The position numbers were made by a program, and so were the translations under genes. The notes below the pieces were generated by a model. It was not told the origin of the DNA. It did not search any database and saw only the letters and a list, made by a program, of their open reading frames with translations. A DNA stretch of 33,881 nt from Hymenochaete sp. R1 (taxonomy: Eukaryota; Basidiomycota; Agaricomycetes; Hymenochaetales; Hymenochaetaceae): assembly GCA_019400425.1 (NCBI GenBank), contig JAFREE010000208.1:1-33881 (forward strand), written 5' to 3'. Below, piece after piece: positions 9,672 to 20,277 of the stretch (the stretch's first letter is position 1; every line of letters begins with the position of its first letter).

Positions 9672-10948
9672 CTAATCTCTGAGAACACGAAGTGTCACAT
9701 CACTGTCGCTCAGTTCTTCGAATCTGGCATTGGGGTCGTTGTTGATGGTATTGATAGCATTATCGAGTTCCTCCTGAAGCTTTGTTTGAACGTGAGGATG
9801 TCGAGCCAGGTAATATGTGATGACGCAAGCCGAGCCACGCAAGGCCCAGTTCGGGTCCTTAACGATCACAATCAATCCGATACAACGACAGGAAGGGCAC
9901 GTATACTGAAGGCATACCAGCCCCTGTTACCAATACTGCAACGGCATTGGAAGTGATTTCCGCAACTGGAAGAGGATTGTCGTTTGCGCCCTTCACTCCA
10001 AGAAGCTGGCTAAGAATACCCGCACGTTGAGGTGGTTCAGCCAGTCGCTTCGATGCCGCTGTGATCGTGATCTTTGTAAGGCTTTCCTTTGCTATTCGAC
10101 CTCGAGCATAGCCCGGGAAATACTTCACAATTGGCTGCCAGGAAAAAGGAACAGTACCAAGAGGCACAACGTAGTGACTACGGTCAGCGATCGTTCGCAA
10201 TGCCGGGATACTGATGGAATCTTTCGTCCCTCCAGGCTTGCCGAAGATGCTCAATGCTGACGCCTGGTTCTTTATCACGGGCACAATGTCTTTGTCAGTA
10301 GCGATCATCCCAGAGGAAGAGCCCAAAGCGAGATTGTCTTGAATCAATGGATAAACAATCAATGCAGCATTCTCAGTAGATAGTACATGACTCACAGATA
10401 GTGTCAAAAAATGATAATTTGGACCAGTGCATACAATCGAGCCAAAGGTGTGTATCTGCACCGGGCAAGCTTTTCGCAGCTTCATCCCATTTAACAATGA
10501 GCTCCTTCATGTGTTCCCGAATGGTCGGTTCGAACGTTAGAATGCTTTTTTGAGAAAAGACATGAGAAACGTTCCTGCGTTGCCTCGCATGGTCTTCAGA
10601 CGAACGAGCACAGTGTCTCGAGAGATTTGCAATTAAGAGCATGTCCCGTTATGAATAATAAGAGCTCCATATGCGCAATCAAATAGTCTCGCAATACTCT
10701 CTTCGAATCCAAAGCTTGTAATGAACGATCCGGCAATGTGCGTTCGCACGGAAATAAGTGTTCTGTTCAAATAGGAAACCCGTCCTAGTGGAGCCATCTT
10801 GCGACACTGAGAGATTATACGGGGTATCCAACATCTTGATGAAGAAGCCGAAGCGTCCTTGATTGTCCTCGAACGCCGCTTTGGAGCGTACTCCGAATGT
10901 CTTCGATATCGCTGATCCGTGTGGATGTGAAAGAGTCGCGTCCGCCAA
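9672..10948 (-). pseudogene. Cytochrome P450 remnant, truncated before the heme loop
   Basis: Minus-strand pieces read in native order as a fungal cytochrome P450. The first has SKTFGVRSKAAFEDNQGRFG and FFIKMLDTPYNLSVSQD. The second has HARQRRNVSHVFSQKSILTF and WLDCMHWSKLSFFDTI (helix C-D region). The third has NLALGSSSGMIATDKD and a long helical region ending KGANDNPLPVAEITSNAVAV. The last has ITYYLARHPHVQTKLQEELD (end of helix I into J). An intron with GTGAGT and TTCAAG ends joins the second and third pieces in phase. The usual helix-I Gly-Ser-Asp-Thr-Thr motif is not readable at its expected junction, the frame closes at 9672, and ExxR, PERF and the Cys heme-ligand loop are absent, so the enzyme cannot be functional as read. 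The N-terminal membrane anchor is not identified upstream of 10948. Confidence 0.75.
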
Positions 10949-11291
10949 AGTAATCAGTGAAAGTCACCAAGAATGACTCAGGGAGCCAAATCTCCTCGTC
11001 CGACATAGTACGTCTGAAAGGTTTTCTTCCACGACACGCAGCATGACCACGATGTTTTTTCCAAAACTGTGTGCGTACCGTCGTGAATGTTGAGATCGTC
11101 AAAGCCGGCCACAAGCAAACATTCAGTGCAAACATTCAGTGCTTTTTTCCTTGGGTAAAATATGCGTGTCTACAATACTAGTCAGCGTCACGTTGATTGC
11201 GTATTTTCTCTCTTCTAAATGGCATACCCTGGATACTCATGAATTGTCCAAGTTGAGTACCGCACCGCGCATTCTTGAAAGCTTCTCTACA

Positions 11292-11372
11292 AGACGAGAC
11301 ACGTTATTGACAATTGGGATACGTCTTTAGACGAGACACGTTATTGACAATTGGGATACGTCTTTAGACGAG
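11292..11372. repeat. 37-bp tandem duplication
   Basis: Two perfect adjacent copies of a 37-bp unit starting AGACGAGACACG (11292-11328 and 11329-11365), followed by seven bases of a third copy. Two copies with no mismatch indicate a recent event. Confidence 0.9.
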
Positions 11373-11984
11373 GAAGATGTCCGTCTGAGAGCTTCACTCG
11401 CAGCATCGTACCCTAATGAAGCTGCTAAGCCACCATAGTGGAAAAGTCGACCGATTCGAGAGGATGGAACTCGTGATTCCCTCAGATTTCTCTGAGTCCG
11501 CGAGGGATTTCCGGTTCTATCGACTACTAGGGCAGTCAATGAATGAGCACAATGAGGGATACACATATACGTACTGGAAGCCTGGAAGCGATATCTCCAT
11601 GTCTACATTTTGCCCCAAATCTTTATCAACTGCACTAGCGAGCGTGGTTTTTGATGGGAGTGAGTGAGACTTCGTCTTCGATTCTCTCGATAGCGTTGAC
11701 TACTAACGGCAGTGAAAAAAAGTTGGCATCGTTAACAGTCACATTATCCCAGTCCGTATGCAAAGTATGTATGCAAAGTATGCGTAGGCAAGCAATGGAT
11801 AAAGGGAAAGAAACAGCACGATGTGCGTTAAGAAGGGGGTAGGAATGTAAGAGGCTCGAGCGATCTCGGGCGCCATCCTATAAGCAAAAGTTTCAGCGAT
11901 GTTCACATAATTCTAAACGCGGCAGGATAGTCGCGGAAAGACATTCTCACGATAAGCTTAAGGAGAACGATTTTGTCCGTCATC

Positions 11985-12094
11985 GTAACCCGCCAGCGAT
12001 CCGCCAGCGACCCGCCAGTGACCCGCCGGCGACCCGTTAGTGACCCGCTAGTGACCCGCCAGTGACCCGCTAGTGACCCGCTAGTGACCCACTG
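11985..12094. repeat. 11-bp minisatellite, about ten units
   Basis: About ten consecutive units fit the consensus GTGACCCGCYA. Variants include GCGACCCGCCA and GTGACCCGTTA; the outermost units (GTAACCC.. and GTGACCCACTG) are the most diverged. The array is GC-rich and directly abuts AT-rich sequence to its right. Confidence 0.9.
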
Positions 12095-12599
12095 GTACTG
12101 AATTACTGAATTACAGGAATGTAATTATTTATTTTTAATATGTTATAAGAAATGTGTGTGAAGAATATATTAAGTTTGACTATCAGACTTATGTGTTGAC
12201 AAGTGTTCAAATTTTGTTACATAATATCTTAGGTGTATACATCAAGACGGAAATTTGGAAGTTTGCTACTGAATAATTTCTAAGTAGGAGTTTTTGTAAG
12301 ATTTCGAGTTTTTATTCTGATTTGGTCATTAAACTTCTCTGGAAATAAGTTTAGAATAAATTTCGGAATTTTCGACAGATATGTCTCTCTCACATTTCGT
12401 TGATGACTGATGTGACATGTCTTATGGCCGCCTGGTTTCCGAAACATCTGCCTTGGTTTTGCTTATAATCCCGGCTCTTCAGGCCTGAAATGGACTCGAT
12501 CTCGAGTCACCCCCCTCTTGCCCTCATTTACTCTCTGCTTTACCCCTGCTGTAATTTCTTTTGAAACTGTCGTTTCCTGTACCACTTTGTTTTCCAATC

Positions 12600-14392
12600 A
12601 TGAGTGCAGAACGAGTGGCATTCGAACGAGAGGTCAAGGAGCTTGAGCAAAGGTGGAAAGTGCGTCACTGTTTCACTTCAGGAATCGGCTCAATGTCTGA
12701 CCTGGTATGTCTAGAGTCCTAGGTTTGCGCGAGTCAAGCGTCCGTACACAGCTGAACAGGTGGTATCAAAGAGAGGCACGATACCCATCCTCTACCCATC
12801 CGATATCCAAGGCAGGAAGCTCTGGAAGCTACTCTCTGACCACTGGGACAAAAAGACGCCATCTCACACTTATGGAGCGTGAGTCTACTGTATTTCTGAG
12901 CCCTTGGACAGAAGACTAAAAACGCGTCTAGGCTCGACCCGGTCCAGGTCACGCAGATGGCCAAGTACCTCGAAACCGTATACGTCTCCGGGTGGCAGAC
13001 CTCCAGTACTGCCTCCAGCACTAACGAACCTGGTCCAGATCTTGCAGGTACGGATCTCGAAATGTCAATGGTTTCTCCCTCAGTCTCACATCTCTTTCTC
13101 TAGACTACCCCTCTAACACCGTCCCCAACAAAGTCGAGCATCTATTTATGGCCCAGCTCTTCCACGACCGCAAGCAGCGTGAGGCCCGCCTGCGTATGTC
13201 CGACGAGGAACGTTCTACTACGCCCGCAATCGACTATCTCCGCCCCATAATCGCCGACGCCGACACGGGTCACGGTGGTCTCACGGCGGTCATGAAGCTC
13301 GCAAAGCTCTTCGTCGAGAAAGGCGCTGCGGGTATCCACATCGAAGATCAGGCACCGGGGACAAAGAAATGCGGACACATGGCGGGAAAAGTACTCGTAC
13401 CTACCCAGGAGCAAATCAACCGACTCATCGCTATTCGGCTCCAATTCGATATCATGGGCGTGGAAAACCTCGTCGTCTGCCGGACGGACTCTGAGGCGGC
13501 GACGCTGATCACGACCAACGTTGATGAGCGAGATCATGCGTTCATCCTTGGGACGACTAACCCGGACCTTCGTCCGCTAGTTTCAGTCATGAACGAGGCT
13601 GAGGCAGCAGGTAAGACGGCCGATGCGCTTCAGTCCGTGGAGGACGCTTGGATCTCCCGAGCGAATCTCCAAACCTTCGGCGAAGCTCTCGCATCTACCC
13701 TCGCCTCCCAATCCACATCTTCATTCACCTCCGCCCGCCGCTCAGAATTCCTCACGAAGGTCTCTACCCTTTCGCATGACGCCTCCCTGGCCCTCGCACG
13801 TTCCTACGGACTCAAGACAGCCCCATTCTGGGATTGGGACTCCCCGCGTACACGGGAAGGCTTCTACCGTATCCAAGGCGGGACCTCCTGCGCCATCGTC
13901 CGTGCGCGCGCCTACGCCCCTTACGCCGACGCCCTCTGGATGGAGACGAAGAAACCCATCCTCTCGCAGGCCCGCGAGTTCGCAGCGGGCGTGCACGCCG
14001 AGCACCCGCACGCATGGCTCGCATACAACCTCTCGCCCTCCTTCAACTGGGAAGCAGCCGGCCTCGGCCCGAAGGAGATGAAAGAGTATATATGGGAGCT
14101 CGGCAGGCTCGGGTTCGTCTGGCAGTTCATCACGCTCGGCGGGCTCCATTCGAACGCGTACATCTCGGATCTGTTCGCGCGGGCGTTCAAGGAGGAAGGG
14201 ATGAAGGCGTATGTGGAGATCGTGCAGAGGAGGGAGAGGGAGATTGGGTGCGATGTGTTGACGCATCAGAAATGGAGCGGGGCGGATTATGTGGATGGGT
14301 TGTTGAAGACGATCACGGGTGGTGTGAGCTCGACGGCGGCGATGGGGAAGGGGGTCACGGAGGATCAGTTTTTATCCAAATCTAAGCTTTGA
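12600..14392 (+). CDS. icl1: Isocitrate lyase, peroxisomal
   Basis: Isocitrate lyase splits isocitrate into glyoxylate and succinate, the first committed step of the glyoxylate cycle used for growth on acetate and fatty acids. Four exons, 12600-12659, 12715-12878, 12932-13047 and 13104-14392, join in phase and encode 542 residues, the normal fungal length. Introns are 53-56 nt with GTGCGT, GTGAGT and GTACGG donors. Visible family marks are [38 protein letters not shown], the Mg-site stretch ADADTGHGG (about residue 166), the catalytic signature KKCGH (residues 201-205) and [11 protein letters not shown]. The protein ends in SKSKL, so it carries a type-1 peroxisomal targeting signal. Exon 4 is GC-rich in its second half, with codon use biased to C and G in third position, consistent with a highly expressed gene. 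No defect is seen. Confidence 0.96.
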
Positions 14393-14806
14393 GAGTCAAG
14401 AGATGTTCTATCTGTGCCTTTCAGATTCTCTAGCTTCAGATGTAATCGCGAACCCGATCGTCTCCCTCTCTCCGGCTTTGTTGTATTGTATTTTTTTTAG
14501 TCTCAATTGCATGCATACTTATTTGCAAAATGCAGGGATATCGATCCTTGTGAACCCAATTCTCATTATTTGAGCTGGCCATTCATCCGACCCAGATTGC
14601 GTCACTGAAAATCCGCAAACTCACAGCGGACTGATAAATGGTTCAAGTTCGTAGTATTCTGTACGTTGACACTTGGGAAGACAAAGTATGAAAATGCATA
14701 AGAGAGATCGAATTCTGGGGAAGGAGCAAAGGGTACGAGGGTGTCAGGAAGGGAACACGAGGGTTGGAATGTTCAAGTTGTTCAATACGGAAGTGCATTG
14801 AACGAA
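14393..14806. other. Convergent 3' flanks, no gene seen
   Basis: About 410 bases between the end of isocitrate lyase and the end of the minus-strand gene. A T-run at 14491-14499 lies roughly 100 bases after the stop of isocitrate lyase and could belong to its 3' untranslated region. Confidence 0.4.
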
Positions 14807-15475
14807 TTATGCATCCCCAGCCCCGGACACTTGTGGATCGCAGTCCGACTTCTTCGATGCTTTGGATGGACCCTGGCTTTCCTCTTCCATATCCTCCGAG
14901 CCATCCCTATCCCTCTTCACCAGCACCGTCTTCGGCAACCCCGATTTCTTCGGCTTGTGGCGCTGATAGTGAGCATCAAGCACTTCTTTCTGGCGCTTTG
15001 CTTCTTCCGAGGTCTTATCTTCTACTGTGTCTAGGACCTCCAGGGCAGATACGACGCTGGCATCGCGAGAACATTGCTCGTTGCGAAGGTTGTAGAACCC
15101 GATCCTGACAAGGTGGTCCTCCTGGCGAAGCAATTCTTTGAGAAAGGCAAGCTGAGCGGCGCGGTAGTCCTTCCTAGCTTGCTCCACCTTGCTGCCTAGC
15201 GCTTGCTTCAGGTCATCCGGACCTTCAAAACTGGCATAAGCAGCGACTTCCCTGCTCTCTCTGTTGAACGCGTTATCAAGTTTTGTTATTGAATGGGATA
15301 GTGTCCTTGTTATTTTGTATCCCGTGCCGGCTATGTGCTTTGAGCAGTTATCGCTGAGATAGCCGAAACGCTTTTGAAAGTCGTCTCTGGCTTGTGGAAG
15401 GACCGTAATGTCTTTGTCAGACAATACGTTCTGCGCTGGCGCGTTCCGGGTCCAATTATGGGCAAATTGTGACAT
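14807..15475 (-). CDS. Coiled-coil protein, copy 1 of a tandem pair, unrecognised family
   Basis: A single-exon minus-strand frame of 222 residues from ATG 15475 (MSQFAHNWTRN). The frame is open further upstream to 15571, but this ATG aligns best with the start of the paralog. The middle is strongly helical and charged (FEGPDDLKQALGSKVEQARK, QLAFLKELLRQEDHLVRIGF, YNLRNEQCSRDASVVSALEV) and likely forms a coiled coil. The C-terminal 50 residues are polar and lysine-rich (HKPKKSGLPKTVLVKRDRDG) and end in AGDA. It shares the order FEGPDD..KQAL, EHLV/DHLV, YNLR.E and VSALE with the gene at 16629-17315 and the same AGDA end. The basic tail suggests nuclear location; that is inference. No known domain. 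Confidence 0.75.
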   Translation of the reverse strand: MSQFAHNWTRNAPAQNVLSDKDITVLPQARDDFQKRFGYLSDNCSKHIAGTGYKITRTLSHSITKLDNAFNRESREVAAYASFEGPDDLKQALGSKVEQARKDYRAAQLAFLKELLRQEDHLVRIGFYNLRNEQCSRDASVVSALEVLDTVEDKTSEEAKRQKEVLDAHYQRHKPKKSGLPKTVLVKRDRDGSEDMEEESQGPSKASKKSDCDPQVSGAGDA

Positions 15476-16628
15476 AAGATGGAAGCAAGAACGAGAGAAG
15501 CTAAAGCCTGCTTCCTGACTCGGAGCTGTAATGTGAGGGGGTTTATAATTACGAAAGGGAAAACTTTGCACTACCCGTCTCGACTTTGCGCAAAACGATG
15601 GCTCCTGCTAAATGACTTGGTGTAAAAAGGAATAATGGGTTGTTAGCGACCCTAGACGGAAAAATAAAGACATCATGGAAAACATGCACCAAAAGCCCCA
15701 AAGCGAGGCGTTGACTTTTCCACCGAAGAGCTTGAAAGCCACGTCTTAGATACTAGTAGGGCCATACTTTGCTTGTGAAGTATGCCATACGTCCCATGAA
15801 AAGTGTGGTCCAGCTAGTATATTGCTCTTACAAACCGTAAGAGTCGGATGAACGAGGCGTTCGCCTTCAAGATCCAAAAAGAGAAAGTATGAAAGTTCAG
15901 GTTGTGTGGCACTGGAAGAAAAAGCTTCTAACAGATACAGTCCCGAGATTCTTTCTTCGAAAATCATCCTAGTGAAGATCACTTTGAGGGAAAAGCGACT
16001 CGGAACAAGCATTTTGAGCCGACAATTATCTTTGCCGGTTCTACGAATACGTGGACGATGGGCAAGGGTCAGCAAAGTAAGTCACTTTCACCAGAAAAGA
16101 GAAAATGGGGATTACTGTTCAAGCTTGAAGTCACCTAGTACATGGTGGATGGTGGTGGTTAAGTTGAGAGAGGAATCGGACATCCAAGTTGAGAGACGAG
16201 AGGGAGGGTTGTAACTACGTGGGAAAACTTGTCCTGGACGCGGGACTACGTCTCCTTTTTCTCTCAGTTTGTTCCATGTCGCACCGATACTGTATTACTG
16301 GATCTTAGTCTGCGTCTTAAGCATCATTTGCACCTGAAGAAAAAGGAAAATAAACATGCAAGTACGCTCCACTGGCAGAGCCCTCCACAACCACAAACAG
16401 CAGAGAGGGGATACGATTATCGTGCTTCGTATTCAAGTACATCCTATAATGCTACGTAGTACTGAGTCCGAGTCATAAATGTAAGAAAGACTGGATGGAG
16501 AGGTCAAAAAATAAGCAGACGACCGAATATATCTGAAAAGCGGACGTATAGTGGAGATGGGGACGAGGGGAACGGAACAATGCTCAATATACATGTAGAT
16601 CTTCACAGCGATAAAGCTCTCGATTGGA
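15476..16628. other. Spacer between the two paralogs, no firm gene
   Basis: 1.15 kb that contains the promoter of copy 1 and the 3' flank of copy 2. A minus-strand frame at 15746-16075 is open for 109 residues and partly protein-like (LFLDLEGERLVHPTLTV), but has no recognised domain and starts in low-complexity sequence. I do not call it as a gene. Confidence 0.4.
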
Positions 16629-17315
16629 TTATGCATCACCGGCTTCGGGTGCCTGTGGTACATCGCCACTTGATGTCTTTGACACTTTGAATTGCCCCTG
16701 CGTTTCTTCATCGTCATCCTGTGCATCCTTCTTCCTCTTGGATCCGCTTGAAGATGCATCCGACAGCGAGCTCGAGGGCATTGGGGTTTTGATTGGCTTG
16801 TGCTGCAAGAAGTGCGCATCAATAATGGACTGTAGCTCCGCCTTCCGCTTCTTTGCTTCTTCCGTTTTCTTCTTCTTCAACGTCTCCAAAGACTCCAGGG
16901 CCGATACCGCTTCGCTGCTCCGGGAGTACTCCTCTTCACGAAGATTGTAGTAACCAAGCTTGACGAGATGTTCCTCTCTACTATACAGCTCGGTGAGAAT
17001 AGCTCGTTGAGCCACACCATATTCCCTTCTACATTTCACAATTTTGTCGTCCAAAGCTTGTTTCTCGTCATCGGGTCCTTCAAAGTTAGCATAGCTTTCA
17101 GTGAGCTCAATCTCTTCCTTGAGCCTTGCATCGTGCTTCGTACACCAGCGGACTGATCTCGAGCTGATATTGTAACCTGAATCAGGCATGAGAGCGTCGC
17201 AATTTGCTTGAAGGCGGCCAAAAGCGGCTTCAAAGTTAGCTTTGGGTTCGTGAAGGATGGCCTTGCTTCTGTCTGCTTCCGCGTACTGCGGTCGGAGCTT
17301 CTTGTTTACCCTCAT
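16629..17315 (-). CDS. Coiled-coil protein, copy 2 of a tandem pair, unrecognised family
   Basis: A single-exon minus-strand frame of 228 residues from ATG 17315 (MRVNKKLRPQYAEADRSK). It aligns along its length with the gene at 14807-15475: FEGPDDEKQALDDKIVKCRR, AILTELYSREEHLVKLGYYN, EEYSRSSEAVSALESLETL and the AGDA end. Helical, charged content dominates residues 60-160, and the tail is Ser and Lys rich (SDASSSGSKRKKDAQDDDEE), with a possible nuclear signal GSKRKK. The copies differ at many residues, so the duplication is not recent. Both copies have stayed open, which supports selection. Function unknown; a structural or chromatin-associated role is only a guess from composition. The leader contains an A10/C14 homopolymer about 120 bases upstream of the start. 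Confidence 0.78.
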   Translation of the reverse strand: MRVNKKLRPQYAEADRSKAILHEPKANFEAAFGRLQANCDALMPDSGYNISSRSVRWCTKHDARLKEEIELTESYANFEGPDDEKQALDDKIVKCRREYGVAQRAILTELYSREEHLVKLGYYNLREEEYSRSSEAVSALESLETLKKKKTEEAKKRKAELQSIIDAHFLQHKPIKTPMPSSSLSDASSSGSKRKKDAQDDDEETQGQFKVSKTSSGDVPQAPEAGDA

Positions 17316-18311
17316 GCTGACTTAAGTCGCTGCGTTGAATGCGCTGATTGATACTGAAGCAATGAGGTTGGTTCAATAGGGCACTTGGGGGTTGAGAGAA
17401 GGGAAGAGGAATAAAAATGCGTGGGTGAATGAGATTTTTTTTTTGGGGGGGGGGGGGGTGAGGTTCCGGCCAAAGGTGCTTGGAGTGCTTTGCGCTTTCT
17501 CTCTTTTGTGGAATAGCTCTGAATAATGCTGTAAATCTTGCTATTTCTGCGGAGCGAAAGATACACCTTGCACAAACTACCTCTGTGGTTCCCTGCAACA
17601 ATCACAATCGGCCTCAATTTTTTTTACTAGTGGGTAATAGACCTGCATCTTGAAGAGAAAATCGTAGACGTACATAAGAATATTCAACAAATTCGCGTAG
17701 TTGTTTGGTCCACGATAAAAAGAATGTCAACGTCCATCGCAAAGTAAAGGCCAAGGAGTGACTCGCTATCCCGATCTCTCGAGAAAAGACCTGGACAGGT
17801 GAAGTTCGGTTTCATCGCCCAGAAAAAACATCACACACTCACTGCATTCCCTGCATAGACACACGCGCGTCACCTTGATGATAAAGACTCTATCTCGTGC
17901 GCCTCTCACATTCTATCTTCAAAAAGCCGTTCTGATAATGAATATTCTGCAGACGACGAGGGGGCATCCATTGGATCCTTTGCGGATTTTACGCGAATGA
18001 GATGTAGCAAAGCGGGTCAATAGGAAGGGAAAGGATCTTCAAGTGAAGGAAACACGAAGCTGGGTATTCAAGGATAGATTGGTACATGGTGGTCGTTGGG
18101 AAAGAAACCAGGTGGTCATCGATTTCTCGAATCGTCAGAATCAGCCTTCAAGTGATCACGTGCCGAAACGTGTCCTCCCTCGTCCACAGCGGCCAACTCA
18201 CAACTTGAACTCGCTCACCTCTTTCGAAGACAACGACCTCGACGACAAGGACATAGCAGACCGGTGGGAAGGAGGAGAATCGACGCCTGTTAACGCCGGA
18301 AAGCCGCGACC
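17316..18311. other. Divergent promoter region
   Basis: About one kilobase between the minus-strand coiled-coil gene and ALG7 on the plus strand. It should hold both promoters. The open frame at 18043-18315 begins at GTG and has no support. An E-box-like CACGTG lies near 18158, about 150 bases before the ALG7 start. Nothing else is seen. Confidence 0.4.
17435..17458. repeat. T10-G14 homopolymer junction
   Basis: Ten T directly followed by fourteen G on the plus strand, upstream of the coiled-coil gene at 16629-17315. On the coding strand it reads C14 then A10. The length is prone to sequencing error. Confidence 0.8.
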
Positions 18312-20097
18312 ATGACGACACTGAGACCTCGGCGCCTTCCATCGACGTTCACGCTTGCCGCCTCTCTTCCGCTAGCAACGTGGTTCATTCTCAGGCCTTT
18401 CCTGAGCCCAACACCTCCTCTTCCATCTCTTTACACTTCTCTTGGGTTCTCGATAATAGCTTTATTTGCGACTATATACCTTGTTCCCGCCCTAGGCCCC
18501 CTCTTCATCAAAGCTGGGCTTAAGGGAAAGGATCGAGCGAAGGTCTATGATGATGACATGTGAGTTTTCCATGCCTATGTCAAACCCATTCGAGTCTCAT
18601 AATATATGCGTAGACCTGAGAGCCAAGGGCTCGTGTGCGCCTCAACGTACATCCTTTTGCTCATTCTTTTCATCCCCTTCCCTTTCTCCGACTTCCTTAC
18701 GCAACATGCGAACGCAAAAGCCGAAGGACTTGCTGCCACAGACTTTCCCCATTTCCAGGTCAGTGTCATGAGTCTATAAATTAAAGATAGATACTGACTG
18801 ACACGCAGCTTTCCGTATACCTTTCTTCGGTTCTCTCGCTCCTTATGGCAACTATGTTAGGATTCTTAGACGATGTCTTCGATATCCGATGGCGGCATAA
18901 ACTTCCCATACCAATCATTGCCTCTATACCTTTGCTCTTGGTATACTACGCCGAACAAGGCAACACACACGTCGTAGTCCCCCTTCCCTTACGTTGGCTA
19001 TTAGGAGGAGTCATCAACCTCGGTCAGCACGACAACTCAATCATTGACTCTCAAAGTAGTTCTTTGCTTACTTTTCTTCAAGGCCCACTGTATTACCTCT
19101 ATATGGCCTGTCTTTCCACCTTTGCTACTAACAGCATAAACATCCTCGCAGGCGTCAACGGATCAGAAGTCTCGCAAGCACTCATTATCGCTCTTTCGGT
19201 CGTAGCCAACGACTGTTTGTACTTACCATGGTCGAGCTCCTTTCGGTTTCGTCTCCCCTTGTATCTCTTGGGTGGAAAGGCCGAAATTGACTTTGGTGGT
19301 GTTTGGAGCGCGGGAATGGCACATGGAAGCAAGGAGCTTGTCGAAAGACACTTGTTCAGCATGTATTTTATGTTGCCCCTTGTTGGTGTCTGTTCCGGGT
19401 TTCTCTATCACAATTGGTGAGTACCCACTTCTGTGTACTTGATATTTATTTACTGGGCCAAGGTACCCTGCGAGAGCATTCCCGGGCGACACATTATGCT
19501 ATGTCACAGGCATGGCATTTGCCGTCGTCGGTATCCAAGCGCATTTTTCGAAAACCCTTCTACTATTCTTCATGCCTCAGATCTTCAACTTCATACTCTC
19601 GTGTCCTCAACTTTTCGGACTGGTACCCTGTCCCCGACATCGAGTACCGCGGTAAGCCTCTTCCACGATGTTATAAAAGGAGTATAAGTCAAATTTGGAC
19701 TTTGTAGTTTTGACAAGGAAACCAACTTATTATATCCATCTACCACTACATTCACGGGAAAGCCGCCTTCAACTCTATCTACCGTTGTCCTCAATGTTCT
19801 CTCTGCTCTGGGATTTACCCGTCTAACGAAGCGTCCGCAAGACGGTGTGATAGTAGAGGCGACAAACCTCACCATACTTAACGTGTTTCTCGTACGACTG
19901 GGTCCAATGCATGAAAAGCGACTAACGCAGACACTCATTGTAACTCAGGTCAGTTTCTTTCAGTTCTATACATAGAGTACTTACTGTGTCTAACTGTATC
20001 ATCTCGCAATGCTGCTATAAAGCTTGGTTGTAGCGCGCTAGCATTTGTCATCCGTTATGGTATGTCCTGGCTAATGTACGACGGAGACAGAAGATAG
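18312..20097 (+). CDS. ALG7: UDP-GlcNAc:dolichyl-phosphate GlcNAc-1-phosphate transferase
   Basis: ALG7 (GPT, human DPAGT1) adds GlcNAc-1-phosphate to dolichyl phosphate in the endoplasmic reticulum membrane, the first step of the N-glycan precursor and the target of tunicamycin. Seven exons join in phase: 18312-18559, 18614-18758, 18809-19022, 19083-19416, 19463-19651, 19708-19948 and 20023-20097, giving 481 residues. Introns are 46-74 nt. Family marks are [35 protein letters not shown] with the Asp-Asp pair (about residue 148), [51 protein letters not shown] and [13 protein letters not shown]. Hydrophobic spans fit about ten membrane segments. The insert between LYLPW and [12 protein letters not shown] is longer than in animals, as expected for fungi. 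The gene looks complete; COQ5 follows 180 bases downstream on the same strand. Confidence 0.95.
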
Positions 20098-20277
20098 TCA
20101 TCCTACATATAATTGTCTTGTTCGTAATATTGATTAATAACGGGATCTGTGGAAATATTTAGTGAAGTTGGCGATTGTCAATGCAAGTCCGAGAATTTCG
20201 GAGGTCCATCCGCGTCCCCGATTTTAGATTTTGCTTCCCGCGTCGTCGTTTTGTCGTCTTCTCTCACCGCGACCATC

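Larger units (their letters stand above)
10949..12599. other. Repeat-bearing, partly AT-rich intergenic region
   Basis: No intact gene is seen in 1.65 kb. Minus-strand open patches up to 11135 may be a degraded 5' part of the P450. A plus-strand patch ending near 11438 (DEEDVRLRASLAASYPNEAA) looks protein-like but is short and runs out of the 37-bp duplication. The block holds that duplication and the 11-bp array listed separately, then AT-rich DNA at about 12100-12400. The last 150 bases, with long pyrimidine tracts before 12600, are the likely promoter and leader of isocitrate lyase. Confidence 0.45.

Noticed and set aside
13623..14385. Long open frames on both strands inside isocitrate lyase exon 4
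   Set aside because: They are products of the GC-rich codon use of the real gene; the proteins are Arg and Pro rich without domains.
18043..18315. 90-residue frame just before ALG7
   Set aside because: Begins with GTG, has no homology I recognise, and overlaps the expected promoter and leader of ALG7.
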